Positions 57,901-64,000 of a stretch of 64,000 nucleotides of DNA are shown piece after piece. Position numbers and translations under genes: made by a program. This stretch comes from Humidesulfovibrio mexicanus (GTDB lineage Bacteria; Desulfobacterota; Desulfovibrionia; Desulfovibrionales; Desulfovibrionaceae), in contig NZ_FZOC01000001.1 of the NCBI RefSeq assembly GCF_900188225.1, positions 372,596-436,595 on the forward strand, in the 5' to 3' direction. Positions within the stretch are counted from its first letter, which is position 1. The number at the start of each line of letters is the position of its first letter. Below the pieces are notes generated by a model. It was not told the origin of the DNA. It made no database searches and saw nothing but the letters and a program-made list of their open reading frames with translations.

Positions 57901-58071
57901 GAGGCCCGCAGGCCCCTGGGTCTGGCCGTGGTGGGTGGGCTGCTGGTGTCGCAGCTGCTCACGCTGTATTTCACGCCGGTGTACTACGTGTACCTGGACG
58001 CGGCGCGAGAAAAGTTCGCCAAGGCGTTCCGCCGGAAAAGCATACGCGACGATGCAAAAGAAGCACAATAG
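54952..58071 (+). CDS. RND multidrug efflux permease
   Basis: A 1039-residue inner-membrane pump of the MdtB/MdtC or AcrB type with 12 spans and two large periplasmic loops. Asp-401/Asp-402 in GFVVDDAIVVLEN of span 4 and Lys-925/926 in VKKNAIMM of span 10 are the proton-relay positions. The start FVERPVMTTLVMAAIL and GQQKYAVRVQLDP fit the family. The GTG start overlaps the adaptor stop. No outer-membrane channel gene lies nearby, so a TolC-type partner must be encoded elsewhere. Confidence 0.96.
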   Translation: MNPSRVFVERPVMTTLVMAAILIFGIMAYFKLPVSDLPNVDFPTVQVSASMPGASPENMAASVATPLEKEFSNIAGIDSMTSTNALGTTRITLQFDLSRDIDAAAQDVQAAIATAQRSLPSEMPSPPTLRKVNPADQPILYLAVSSPTLPLHQVSEYAETLLAQRISMISGVAQVMIYGQQKYAVRVQLDPEQLAARGIGVDEVAEAVRKGNSNIATGTLSGPMREYTVEASGQLKDAQAYLPLIVAWRDGAPVRLADVGTAIDSAENNKRFNTFNNVPAITLAIQRQPGTNTVGVVDAIKAALPAYVSQMPASVKVETLIDRSQSIRESVDDVKFTLLLTVALVVLVIFLFLRNLSATLIPSLALPMSVIGTFAVMLHMGFNLDNISLMALTLAVGFVVDDAIVVLENIVRHRESGASAREAALKGAGEIGFTIVSMTVSLAAVFIPVLFMGGVVGRLFNEFAVTIMAAILISGFVSLSLTPMMASLMLKQGAHAADQARGRLFNATERAFDAMLAAYTASLAWTMRHRRITLGFSLALLALTAFLFTHIPKGFIPSEDIGQLTGVTEAEQGISIESMRDHQGRVTEIIAADPNVESFMSLVGSGGPNPAGNSGRLIIRLKPRHERDMSADEVLQSLRKKLAGVVGVTTFLQNPPPINLGAKYTKAEYQFSLQSPDTEELFQRSQALEARLRELPELQDVNSDLQLKNPQLNLAIDRDKASALGLTAMQIEDALGIAYGPREVSTIFAPNNSYKVLMELAPRFQRSPQAVEMLYLRTGAGQLAPLATLVSRELGVGPMSVNHAGQLPSVTLSFNLKPGVSLSQAVDAVQATAREVLPATISTTFQGTAQAFQASFKGLWVLLAVSILVIYIVLGILYESFIHPLTILSGLPSAGAGALLTLMLFGLDLNLYGFVGIIMLIGIVKKNAIMMIDFALEAQRKEGKDGPAAIFEGALVRFRPIMMTTMAALMGTLPIALGFGAGAEARRPLGLAVVGGLLVSQLLTLYFTPVYYVYLDAAREKFAKAFRRKSIRDDAKEAQ

Positions 58072-58139
58072 ACGTGGCCCGGCAAAGGCCGTCCAGGGTG
58101 AACGCGCGGAGAAATGGCGGGAGGGACGGGCTTGGGAAT

Positions 58140-58427
58140 TCAGCCGTCGATGAAGTCGGACACGAGCTTCAGAAGCCGCTCGTACTGGCCTTCGATATCG
58201 CCGGACTTGACGGCCTGCTCGCTGCAGCACAGCAGATAGCGGCGCATGATCTGCGTGGTGGCCGAGCGCAGGGCCGAGCGCACCGCGCGCACCTGCACCA
58301 GGATGTCCTCGCACTCCTTGCCTTCATCTATCATGCGCTGCACGCCACGCACTTGGCCCTCGATGCGCTTCATGCGGGCCATGATGTCCTTCTTGAGGGC
58401 TTCCTGATCCTTTTGGACTTTGACCAT
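58140..58427 (-). CDS. CsoR/RcnR/FrmR/CstR-family repressor, CstR-like
   Basis: A 95-residue all-helical repressor of the CsoR superfamily, recognised from MARMKRIEGQVRGVQRMI and ECEDILVQVRAVRSAL. Copper-sensing CsoR proteins use Cys, His and Cys at spacing 0, +25 and +29. Here these are Cys-39, Tyr-64 and Cys-68 (with an extra Cys-67), so the metal-binding histidine is missing. Two cysteines 29 apart without histidine is the pattern of CstR, the persulfide sensor. The ATG at 58427 follows GGAGG; the longer upstream frame was rejected. It lies alone, convergent with the RND gene. Confidence 0.88.
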   Translation of the reverse strand: MVKVQKDQEALKKDIMARMKRIEGQVRGVQRMIDEGKECEDILVQVRAVRSALRSATTQIMRRYLLCCSEQAVKSGDIEGQYERLLKLVSDFIDG

Positions 58428-58861
58428 GTCCGCCTCCGGGCAGTGGAATTCCGCTGCTGCGCCGCGGATTGCGTTCTGCGCCCAACGCATAATATTATAA
58501 TCATGGAATTGCAAGATTTACGCTCTGCCCACACGAATGTGTCGCCAGCATCCAGGGCAAAAGCGGCATGACGGGCTCCTCTGCGTACGCGATGCCATCG
58601 ACGCCGCCCCCTTGACGCAATGGCCGCACGAGGCCATTGAATCCATAAAATACCCTGAATACGCTACAGGATAGGGCGTTCAGGGAGGCAGCGCGGTCCG
58701 GGCTTGCGCCGCATCGAAACGAAACGCCGCCCCCTCCCCCTGCTGCTGGGCGTCGAGTCACGCGTATTCCAAAAATCGTTGACCAGATTCCTCCCGCGAG
58801 GTAGGAGACCTCACTTATGCTTATTTCAGCATAACGAATCACTCCATCCGCAGGGGGATGC
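58428..58861. other. 434-base gene-free divergent region
   Basis: Between the CstR-like gene and the FmdE fusion no gene was accepted. Next to the repressor an AT-rich patch holds a perfect ATAATATTAT palindrome (58489-58498). A TTGACC (58779-58784) without a good -10 lies toward the FmdE gene, then the TTATGCT repeat (58815-58834). The rest is GC-rich without clear structure. Confidence 0.5.
58815..58834 (+). promoter_or_regulatory. inverted-repeat operator candidate before the FmdE fusion
   Basis: TTATGCT-TATTTC-AGCATAA is a perfect seven-base inverted repeat with a six-base spacer, 27 bases before the start codon. It is the right size for a dimeric winged-helix regulator. A ModE-like regulator is encoded at 32.7-33.1 kb, which makes a molybdenum-related control possible, but no match to a known site is claimed. 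Confidence 0.45.
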
Positions 58862-60532
58862 ATGAACATCGGACAGTACACCTTCGAGGAATTCAAGGCA
58901 AAAGCCAGGGCCTTTCACGGATACCCGGCCCCTGGCCTGCTCATCGGCGGGTACATGGTGGAGATGGCCCGCCGCCCATTGCCCGAAGGCACGCTCTTCG
59001 ACGCGGTTGTGGAAACGGCAAAATGCCTGCCCGACGCGGTGCAGATCCTCACCCCCTGCACCGTGGGCAACGGCTGGATGCGCATACTGAACCTGGGCCG
59101 CTACGCCGTGACCCTATATGACAAGTTCACGGGCGAGGGCGTGCGCGTCTGGGTGGACCTGAACAAGATGCGGGCCTACGACGAGGTGGTCTGCTGGTTC
59201 ATGAAGCTCAAGACCAAGGCGGACCAGGACAGCGAGCGCCTGTTCCGGCAGATAGAAGAGGCCGGGGAAAACCTGTGCTCCATGGCCCACGTGCGCGTGG
59301 AAGAGCGCTACCGCAAGCACAAGGGCATGGGTCGGGTGGGCGTGTGCCCCATCTGCGGCGAGGCATACCCGCCACACGATGGCGCAATCTGCCGCGGCTG
59401 CCAGGGCGAGGCGCCCTATGGTGAATCCTTCCGGCCCAGGGCGGGCGTCGGCTTCGCGGACACGAACCAGGAGCCCCAGGGACAGAGCGGCCCCCGCCTG
59501 ACCGCGGTGCCCGTGGCCAAGGCCGTAGGCCAGAAAACCCTGCACGACATGACGCGCATCGTGCCCGGCGAAAGCAAAGGGGCTGAATTCCGGGCCGGAC
59601 AGGTCATCACCGGCGGCGACGTATGCCGCCTGCAGGCCATGGGCCGGGCCCACGTGTACCTGGAGCAGGACGCACCCGAGGGCTTCGTGCACGAGGACGA
59701 CGCCGCCCGGACCTTCGCCGGGCTTATGGCCGGGGACAACGTGCTGCCGGACGAGGCCCCGCGCGAAGGCAAAATCAACTTCCGCGCAGGGGTGACCGGC
59801 GTGCTGGTGCTGGACCGCCAGCGGCTGGAGGCCTTCAACATGATGCCCGAAGTTATGTGCGCGGCGCGCCACCACGGGGTGCTGGTGGAGGGAGGCAAGC
59901 AGTTCGCGGGAACGCGCGCCATTCCGCTCTACATCTCCCAGGCCAATCTTCAGCGCGCCCTTTCCGTGCTGGAGGGCGGTCCGCTGTTCTCCATAGCGCC
60001 CATCAAGCCGGCCAAGGTCGGCGTGCTCGTCACCGGAACCGAGGTCTTCAAGGGGCTTGTCGAGGACCGCTTCGCCCCGGTCATCCGCGAAAAGGTCGAG
60101 CGCTTGGGGTCGCAAGTGGTGGCTGTGGACATGGTGCCCGACGATGCGGACATGATCGCCCGCAGCGTGGGCAAACTGCTCACCGCCGGAGCCGAACTCA
60201 TCGTCACCACGGCCGGGCTTTCCGTGGACCCGGACGATGTGACCCGCAAGGGGCTTATCGCCGCCGGACTTACCGACATGCTCTACGGAGCGCCCATTCT
60301 GCCCGGCGCAATGACCCTGCTGGGCCGCCTGGCCTGTCCGGCGGGCAGCGCGCAGGTGATGGGCGTGCCCGCCTGCGCCCTGTTCCACAAGGCCACGAGC
60401 TTCGACATCCTGCTGCCGCGCGTGCTCGCCGGGCTGGAAATCAAGCGCGCCGATTTGGCCGAGATGTGCGAGGGAGGCTTCTGCCTGAACTGCCGCACCT
60501 GCGTGTATCCCAAGTGCCAGTTCGGCAAGTAG
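58862..60532 (+). CDS. FmdE domain / molybdopterin-binding (MoeA-MogA-like) fusion protein
   Basis: A 556-residue two-part protein. The N-terminal FmdE domain (1-150) has FHGYPAPGLLIG with His-19, Cys-55 and TPCTVGNG with Cys-66. A zinc ribbon follows (Cys-162, 165, 177, 180: CPICGEAYPPHDGAICRGC). From about 215 the protein resembles the molybdopterin-binding region of MoeA/MogA-type proteins: VGVLVTGTEV, then VVAVDMVPDDADMIA and LIVTTAGLSVDPDDVTR. The last 21 residues hold five cysteines (536, 541, 544, 547, 552) that could bind a metal or cluster. Named after formylmethanofuran dehydrogenase subunit E, but no such operon is near. A molybdenum or tungsten cofactor role is inferred. Confidence 0.85.
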   Translation: MNIGQYTFEEFKAKARAFHGYPAPGLLIGGYMVEMARRPLPEGTLFDAVVETAKCLPDAVQILTPCTVGNGWMRILNLGRYAVTLYDKFTGEGVRVWVDLNKMRAYDEVVCWFMKLKTKADQDSERLFRQIEEAGENLCSMAHVRVEERYRKHKGMGRVGVCPICGEAYPPHDGAICRGCQGEAPYGESFRPRAGVGFADTNQEPQGQSGPRLTAVPVAKAVGQKTLHDMTRIVPGESKGAEFRAGQVITGGDVCRLQAMGRAHVYLEQDAPEGFVHEDDAARTFAGLMAGDNVLPDEAPREGKINFRAGVTGVLVLDRQRLEAFNMMPEVMCAARHHGVLVEGGKQFAGTRAIPLYISQANLQRALSVLEGGPLFSIAPIKPAKVGVLVTGTEVFKGLVEDRFAPVIREKVERLGSQVVAVDMVPDDADMIARSVGKLLTAGAELIVTTAGLSVDPDDVTRKGLIAAGLTDMLYGAPILPGAMTLLGRLACPAGSAQVMGVPACALFHKATSFDILLPRVLAGLEIKRADLAEMCEGGFCLNCRTCVYPKCQFGK

Positions 60533-60557
60533 CGCCGGAAGAATAGCTCCACCACTC

Positions 60558-60598
60558 CGGGTCGCCTTTCCTGCGAGGATGGGCGGCCCGTTTCTTTT
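60558..60598 (+). terminator. intrinsic terminator after the FmdE fusion
   Basis: CGGGTCGCC and GGCGGCCCG form a nine-pair stem (one G-T) with a loop of fifteen bases, followed by TTTCTTTT. It ends the FmdE fusion transcript 26 bases after the stop, before the kinase-like promoter. Confidence 0.75.
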
Positions 60599-60617
60599 GC
60601 GCCACGCGCCCAACCGC

Positions 60618-60646
60618 TTGACCCTGCGCACAAAAATACTTACATT
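60618..60646 (+). promoter_or_regulatory. sigma-70 promoter of the kinase-like gene
   Basis: TTGACC (60618-60623) and TACATT (60641-60646) are exactly 17 bases apart, matching five and four consensus positions. The predicted start lies about 22 bases before the ATG. It follows the terminator, so the kinase-like gene and the two genes behind it form a separate unit. Confidence 0.6.
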
Positions 60647-60674
60647 GGCGGTAGGCTGAACCTGGAGGCGCGTC

Positions 60675-61643
60675 ATGCCCGATCCCGCCGCACAGCCATC
60701 CCCACCTACCGTCCGCGCCCTTGTGGAGCGCTTCAAGCCTCCTGTGGGCATCAGCACCTACGGAACCGTATTCACGGACACCACAGAGTTCATGAACATC
60801 ACCTATGGGGATGTCATCAAGGTGGGAGGGCGGCACTACCTTGTGCTGGGAGACGAGCGCGAGCGGCGCTTCGGCATGGAGGACCCCAAGTTCTGGGTCA
60901 AGCGCTGCATCGAATTGGAATGCGGCGAATACCGCATCCTTAAGCTGGAATTCCAGGAGACCTTCGACCAGCACATCGGGCCGCTCACCATCACCTGCCA
61001 CCGCAGCGCCGTCAAAGAGGCGCGCATCCTGCGCCTTGTGGCGGGCGATTCCCGCTTCATGCAGGGCGAGGCCCACCGCGACGAACGCGGCAACATGGTG
61101 CGCGTGCTCAGGCGCGTGGCCGGGCGCAGGCTCGACCTGAACATCGAGGATCTCCACGAGGACCACCACACTTACTTTCACAACATCTTTCCCGACATCC
61201 TCCGGCGCTTCATCGCGGCGTGCGGGGCCATAGGATTCCTGCACGATAACGGCGAGATCCACGGCGACATCCGCCGCGACCATCTTTACGTGGACCACGC
61301 AAGCGGCGACTACTGCTGGATCGACTTCGACTACGGCTACGACACGACAGAAAACCCCTTCGGACTCGACCTCTTCGGCCTGGGCAACATCCTTGCGTTC
61401 ATCACCGGCAAGGGCGTGCACACCATCCAGGACCATCCCGAGCGCGCGGACATCCGCGAGGAGGACTGCGCCCTGTTCTTCCGCCACCGCATCGTGAACC
61501 TGAGAAAGCTCTTCCCCTACGTGCCCGAAGAGCTGAACCGCGTGCTCATGCACTACTCGGCCGCATCCGAGGTGTACTACGAAACCGTGTCCGAGCTGCT
61601 GCACGACTTGAAACCCTGCCTGGACAGGCTGCCCGGAGCCTGA
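60675..61643 (+). CDS. protein-kinase-like protein
   Basis: A 322-residue cytoplasmic protein with eukaryotic-type kinase landmarks: Lys-90 (YRILKLEF) as the ATP-contact lysine, Glu-115 in the next helix (VKEARILRL), the catalytic loop IHGDIRRDHLYVD with Asp-198, and the magnesium motif WIDFDYG with Asp-217. The catalytic-loop lysine is Arg-200 and the usual metal-binding asparagine is His-203, so activity is uncertain. There is no glycine-rich loop that can be named. The C-terminal 80 residues continue as helices. It is followed 26 bases later by a universal stress protein gene. The target is unknown. Confidence 0.75.
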   Translation: MPDPAAQPSPPTVRALVERFKPPVGISTYGTVFTDTTEFMNITYGDVIKVGGRHYLVLGDERERRFGMEDPKFWVKRCIELECGEYRILKLEFQETFDQHIGPLTITCHRSAVKEARILRLVAGDSRFMQGEAHRDERGNMVRVLRRVAGRRLDLNIEDLHEDHHTYFHNIFPDILRRFIAACGAIGFLHDNGEIHGDIRRDHLYVDHASGDYCWIDFDYGYDTTENPFGLDLFGLGNILAFITGKGVHTIQDHPERADIREEDCALFFRHRIVNLRKLFPYVPEELNRVLMHYSAASEVYYETVSELLHDLKPCLDRLPGA

Positions 61644-61669
61644 AACCCGCGCACGGACAAGGAGGCCCC

Positions 61670-62125
61670 ATGGACTTCAAAAACATCCTCATCGCCGTGG
61701 ACGCGTCCGACAACGCCCGGCGCGCAGTGGAGCATGTGGCCGCCATCGTCGGCGCGGGCCAGGGCGCAAAGGTGACCCTGCTGCATGTGGAGCGCGCCCC
61801 CGGCCGCGACCGCTTCGACACCGAGGAGGCATGGCTTTCCCAGTGCAAGCTGGACAAGGACCGCGTGTTCGATTTCCTCAAGGACGCCCGCGCCACCCTT
61901 GTGTCCGCCGGGCTGTCCGATGCGGCGGTGGTCGAACGCACCATCCTGTGCAGCGCCGAACCCAGCATCGCCCAGACCATTCTGGACGTGCAGCAGGAAG
62001 GCGGCTACGGCACCCTGGTTGTCGGCCGCCGGGGCCTCACCAAGGGCGAGGAATTCCTGTTCGGCAGCGTGTCCAGCAAGCTCATCCGCAACGCGCGCAA
62101 CTGCGCGGTATGGGTGGTGCAGTAG
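61670..62125 (+). CDS. universal stress protein UspA family
   Basis: A 151-residue UspA-type protein. It starts with the family pattern FKNILIAVDASDNARRAVEHV and ends with the ATP-binding motif G-2x-G-9x-G-S/T: VVGRRG, then FLFGSVSSKLI. The ATP-binding class is thus likely. It lies 26 bases after the kinase-like gene with GGAGGCCCC before its ATG, so the two are co-expressed. Its partner in stress response is not known. Confidence 0.92.
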   Translation: MDFKNILIAVDASDNARRAVEHVAAIVGAGQGAKVTLLHVERAPGRDRFDTEEAWLSQCKLDKDRVFDFLKDARATLVSAGLSDAAVVERTILCSAEPSIAQTILDVQQEGGYGTLVVGRRGLTKGEEFLFGSVSSKLIRNARNCAVWVVQ

Positions 62126-62230
62126 CAGGCATAGGCCGGGTCGGCGTTCCCCCCGCGCGACCAACGGCGAGACATTCCGGAGTTTGTTTCGGATTCTGGA
62201 CTGGCCACGACAACGCAAGGAGCTGTTTTC

Positions 62231-64000
62231 ATGCGTAGGGGGACCGCGACGCTTCTCTGCCTGCTCTTGGGGCTGCTTCTCGTGACGCTGGCGCTGCCCC
62301 AGCGGCCTCTCCCGGCACAGGCCGCCGAACCCGAAAACCGCATCGCGCTGATCATCGGCAACGGGGCCTACAAGACGGCCCCCCTGCGCAACCCCGCGAG
62401 GGACGCCCAGGACATGGCCGCCCTGCTCAAAAGTCTCGGCTTTTCCGTCACCCTCAAAACCGATGTGGACCAGAAGGACATGGAAGAGGCCGTGCGCCAG
62501 TTCGGCCTGAACCTGCGACAGGGCGGGGTGGGCCTGTTCTACTTCGCCGGGCACGGCCTGCAGGTGCAGGGGAACAACTACCTTGTGCCGGTGGACGCCA
62601 GAATCCAGACCGAGAGCGACGTGCGCTTCGAGTGCCTGGACGCGGGCCGGGTGCTCGGCAAGATGGAGGACGCGGGCAACGCGCTGAACATCGTCATCCT
62701 GGACGCCTGCCGCAACAACCCCTTCAGCCGCGGATTCCGTTCTGCCGACCGGGGCCTGGCAGAAATGCGCGCGCCCACGGGCTCCATCATCGCCTACGCC
62801 ACCGCGCCGGGTTCGGTGGCCAGCGACGGCACGGGGGCCAACGGCATCTACACCAAGCACCTGCTCTCGGCCATGCGCACGCCGGGTCTGCCCATCACCG
62901 ACGTATTCATGCGCGTGCGCATGGGCGTGGTGTCTGAAACAGGAAAAAAGCAGGTGCCCTGGGAGTCCAGTTCCCTCACGGGGTATTTCTATCTTTCCGG
63001 GGATGGGAAAAACGGCGCGGCGGCCACGGTTTCTCCGCCTCCCGCTGCTCCCGGCGTGGATCTGAAGGCCGAAAAGCGGCGCATTGCCGAGGAGGCCGAG
63101 CGCCTGCGGCGGGAAAAGGAGGAGCTGGCGCAATTCCAGGCCCTGCAGGCCGAAAAGCAGCGCCTGGAGGCCGAACGCCAGAAGCTCCTGCAGGCCAAGC
63201 AGCTGGCCATGGCCACGCGCCCCAAGCAGCCGCCGCCAGCGGCCGCGCCCTCGTCAGGCGCGCCATCCGCCCAGAACGCCCAGTACTTCTCCATGCTCGC
63301 CCGCCACGGCGTGGGCGAGGCCCAGCGCTACTTCGAGGGCGCGGTGCAGGCCCGGCCCGACGACGCCGATGCGCGCTCCGGGCTGGCCGTGGCCTACCTG
63401 ATGACCAAGCGCGATGCCGACGCCAAGTACCATGTGCGCCGCGTGGAGGAATCGGGCCGCAACACCGCCGCAACACGCGTTGCCAAGGGCTTCATGCTTG
63501 GGGTGGAGGGTCAGCTGACCGACAGCTCCTACCAGCTGAACCGCGCTCTTGAGGAAGGGGCTGACCGCGCGCTGGTGCAATTGGCCATGGCGGCGGCGGC
63601 GGCCAAGAAGAACGAAATGGACCAGGCCAAGAAGGCCATGGAGGAATACCGCTCCCTGGTGCCGCCGGTGGAGGAGAACGAATACGCCAAGGAGCTGGCC
63701 CGCAAGGTGGACCTGCAAGGCAGGCTGGTGGGCACCTTCTTCTGGACCATGGAAAACAAGTCCATCAGCGCATACACCAGCACCCTAACCTTCATGCTGA
63801 ACAACGAACAGCTCACGGCCACGGCCGGCGGCTACGGCACCGGCGCGGTAAGCAACCTCAAGCTCACCGGAAAGACGCTGACCCTACGCGTCTCGTACAG
63901 CATGGGCATCTTCGGCAGCTCCCACTACGACCTCACCTGCGACCTCTCCGGCGACCTGGACACCATCCCCACCATGGCGCGGGAATCCACCTTCGGCCAG
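62231..64000 (+). CDS. exported caspase-family (C14) protein, incomplete at window edge
   Basis: Open to the right edge: 590 codons are visible without a stop. A signal peptide (LLCLLLGLLLVTLALP, cut near PAQAA) precedes a caspase-like p20 domain at about residues 35-260. The catalytic dyad is His-108 in FYFAGHG and Cys-160 in LDACRNNPF, with LIIGNGAYK at the first strand. A Glu/Lys/Arg-rich coiled coil follows (about 280-330). Then come a Pro/Ala linker, TPR-like helices (EAQRYFEGAVQARPDDADARSGLA) and a beta-rich end that is cut off. AAGGAG precedes the ATG by eight bases. The 105-base gap after uspA has no clear terminator. Confidence 0.87.
   Translation, partial: MRRGTATLLCLLLGLLLVTLALPQRPLPAQAAEPENRIALIIGNGAYKTAPLRNPARDAQDMAALLKSLGFSVTLKTDVDQKDMEEAVRQFGLNLRQGGVGLFYFAGHGLQVQGNNYLVPVDARIQTESDVRFECLDAGRVLGKMEDAGNALNIVILDACRNNPFSRGFRSADRGLAEMRAPTGSIIAYATAPGSVASDGTGANGIYTKHLLSAMRTPGLPITDVFMRVRMGVVSETGKKQVPWESSSLTGYFYLSGDGKNGAAATVSPPPAAPGVDLKAEKRRIAEEAERLRREKEELAQFQALQAEKQRLEAERQKLLQAKQLAMATRPKQPPPAAAPSSGAPSAQNAQYFSMLARHGVGEAQRYFEGAVQARPDDADARSGLAVAYLMTKRDADAKYHVRRVEESGRNTAATRVAKGFMLGVEGQLTDSSYQLNRALEEGADRALVQLAMAAAAAKKNEMDQAKKAMEEYRSLVPPVEENEYAKELARKVDLQGRLVGTFFWTMENKSISAYTSTLTFMLNNEQLTATAGGYGTGAVSNLKLTGKTLTLRVSYSMGIFGSSHYDLTCDLSGDLDTIPTMARESTFGQ

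Noticed and set aside
58501-58896. A 131-residue minus-strand frame in the gap before the FmdE fusion
   Set aside because: It overlaps the FmdE start, has no ribosome-binding site or recognisable pattern and contains a Gly run from C-rich DNA.

Overview
The window is a GC-rich (roughly 65 percent) chromosomal segment with very short intergenic gaps. It looks like a Desulfovibrio-type sulfate reducer (Desulfovibrionaceae, Desulfobacterota). This rests on the flg gene order with a sigma-54 promoter and linked csrA-fliW, the FlgM-associated DVU0524-type gene, the FmdE/molybdopterin-binding fusion, the cytochrome bd oxidase, and a sulfide-type Thi4. The species is inferred, not proven. No rRNA, insertion sequence, prophage or CRISPR array was seen.

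Layout. (1) 1-9.9 kb, minus strand: nadK, a large DUF89-like protein, mltA, a DUF4254 protein, gatB, mtnA, a TPP riboswitch with terminator, thi4, der and tRNA-Ser(GCU). (2) 10-21.5 kb, flagellar block: on the plus strand a sigma-28-type promoter drives the FlgM-associated gene and flgM. A bidirectional terminator separates them from the minus-strand series flgF-flgG-flgA-flgH-flgI-flgJ-flgN-flgK-flgL-csrA-fliW, which starts at a clear sigma-54 promoter. It encodes distal rod, P and L rings, hook-filament junction, the junction chaperone and the CsrA/FliW translational switch. (3) 21.6-32.6 kb: tRNA-Gly(CCC), then the classical translation/RNA operon rimP-nusA-ylxR-infB-ylxP-rbfA-nrnA-truB-rpsO-pnp. 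(4) 32.6-42.1 kb: a ModE-like regulator, MATE transporter, DUF2156 protein, AP-superfamily phosphodiesterase, UvrD/PcrA-type helicase, DUF3553 protein and a GAF/HD-GYP phosphodiesterase. (5) 42.2-46.3 kb: cdsA-dxr-rseP-tsaB envelope/isoprenoid/tRNA-modification operon. (6) 46.4-48.7 kb: a divergent dnaA-type gene with an AT-rich DnaA-box-like region upstream, then an Hsp20. (7) 48.8-51.3 kb: cydAB. (8) 51.5-58.1 kb: a DHA2 MFS exporter divergent from a TetR regulator, periplasmic adaptor and RND pump. (9) 58.1-64 kb: a CsoR-superfamily repressor whose cysteine pattern fits persulfide sensing, the FmdE/molybdopterin-binding fusion, then a protein-kinase-like gene, a universal stress protein and an exported caspase-like protein that runs off the right edge.

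Most genes are housekeeping. The least explained parts are the right-end kinase-like/UspA/caspase-like group with its own promoter, the DnaA homologue lacking both box VII arginines with an origin-like upstream region, the CstR-like sensor, the FmdE fusion with a cysteine tail, and the DUF89-like protein with altered metal residues. All homology calls were made by eye from motifs; no database search was run.
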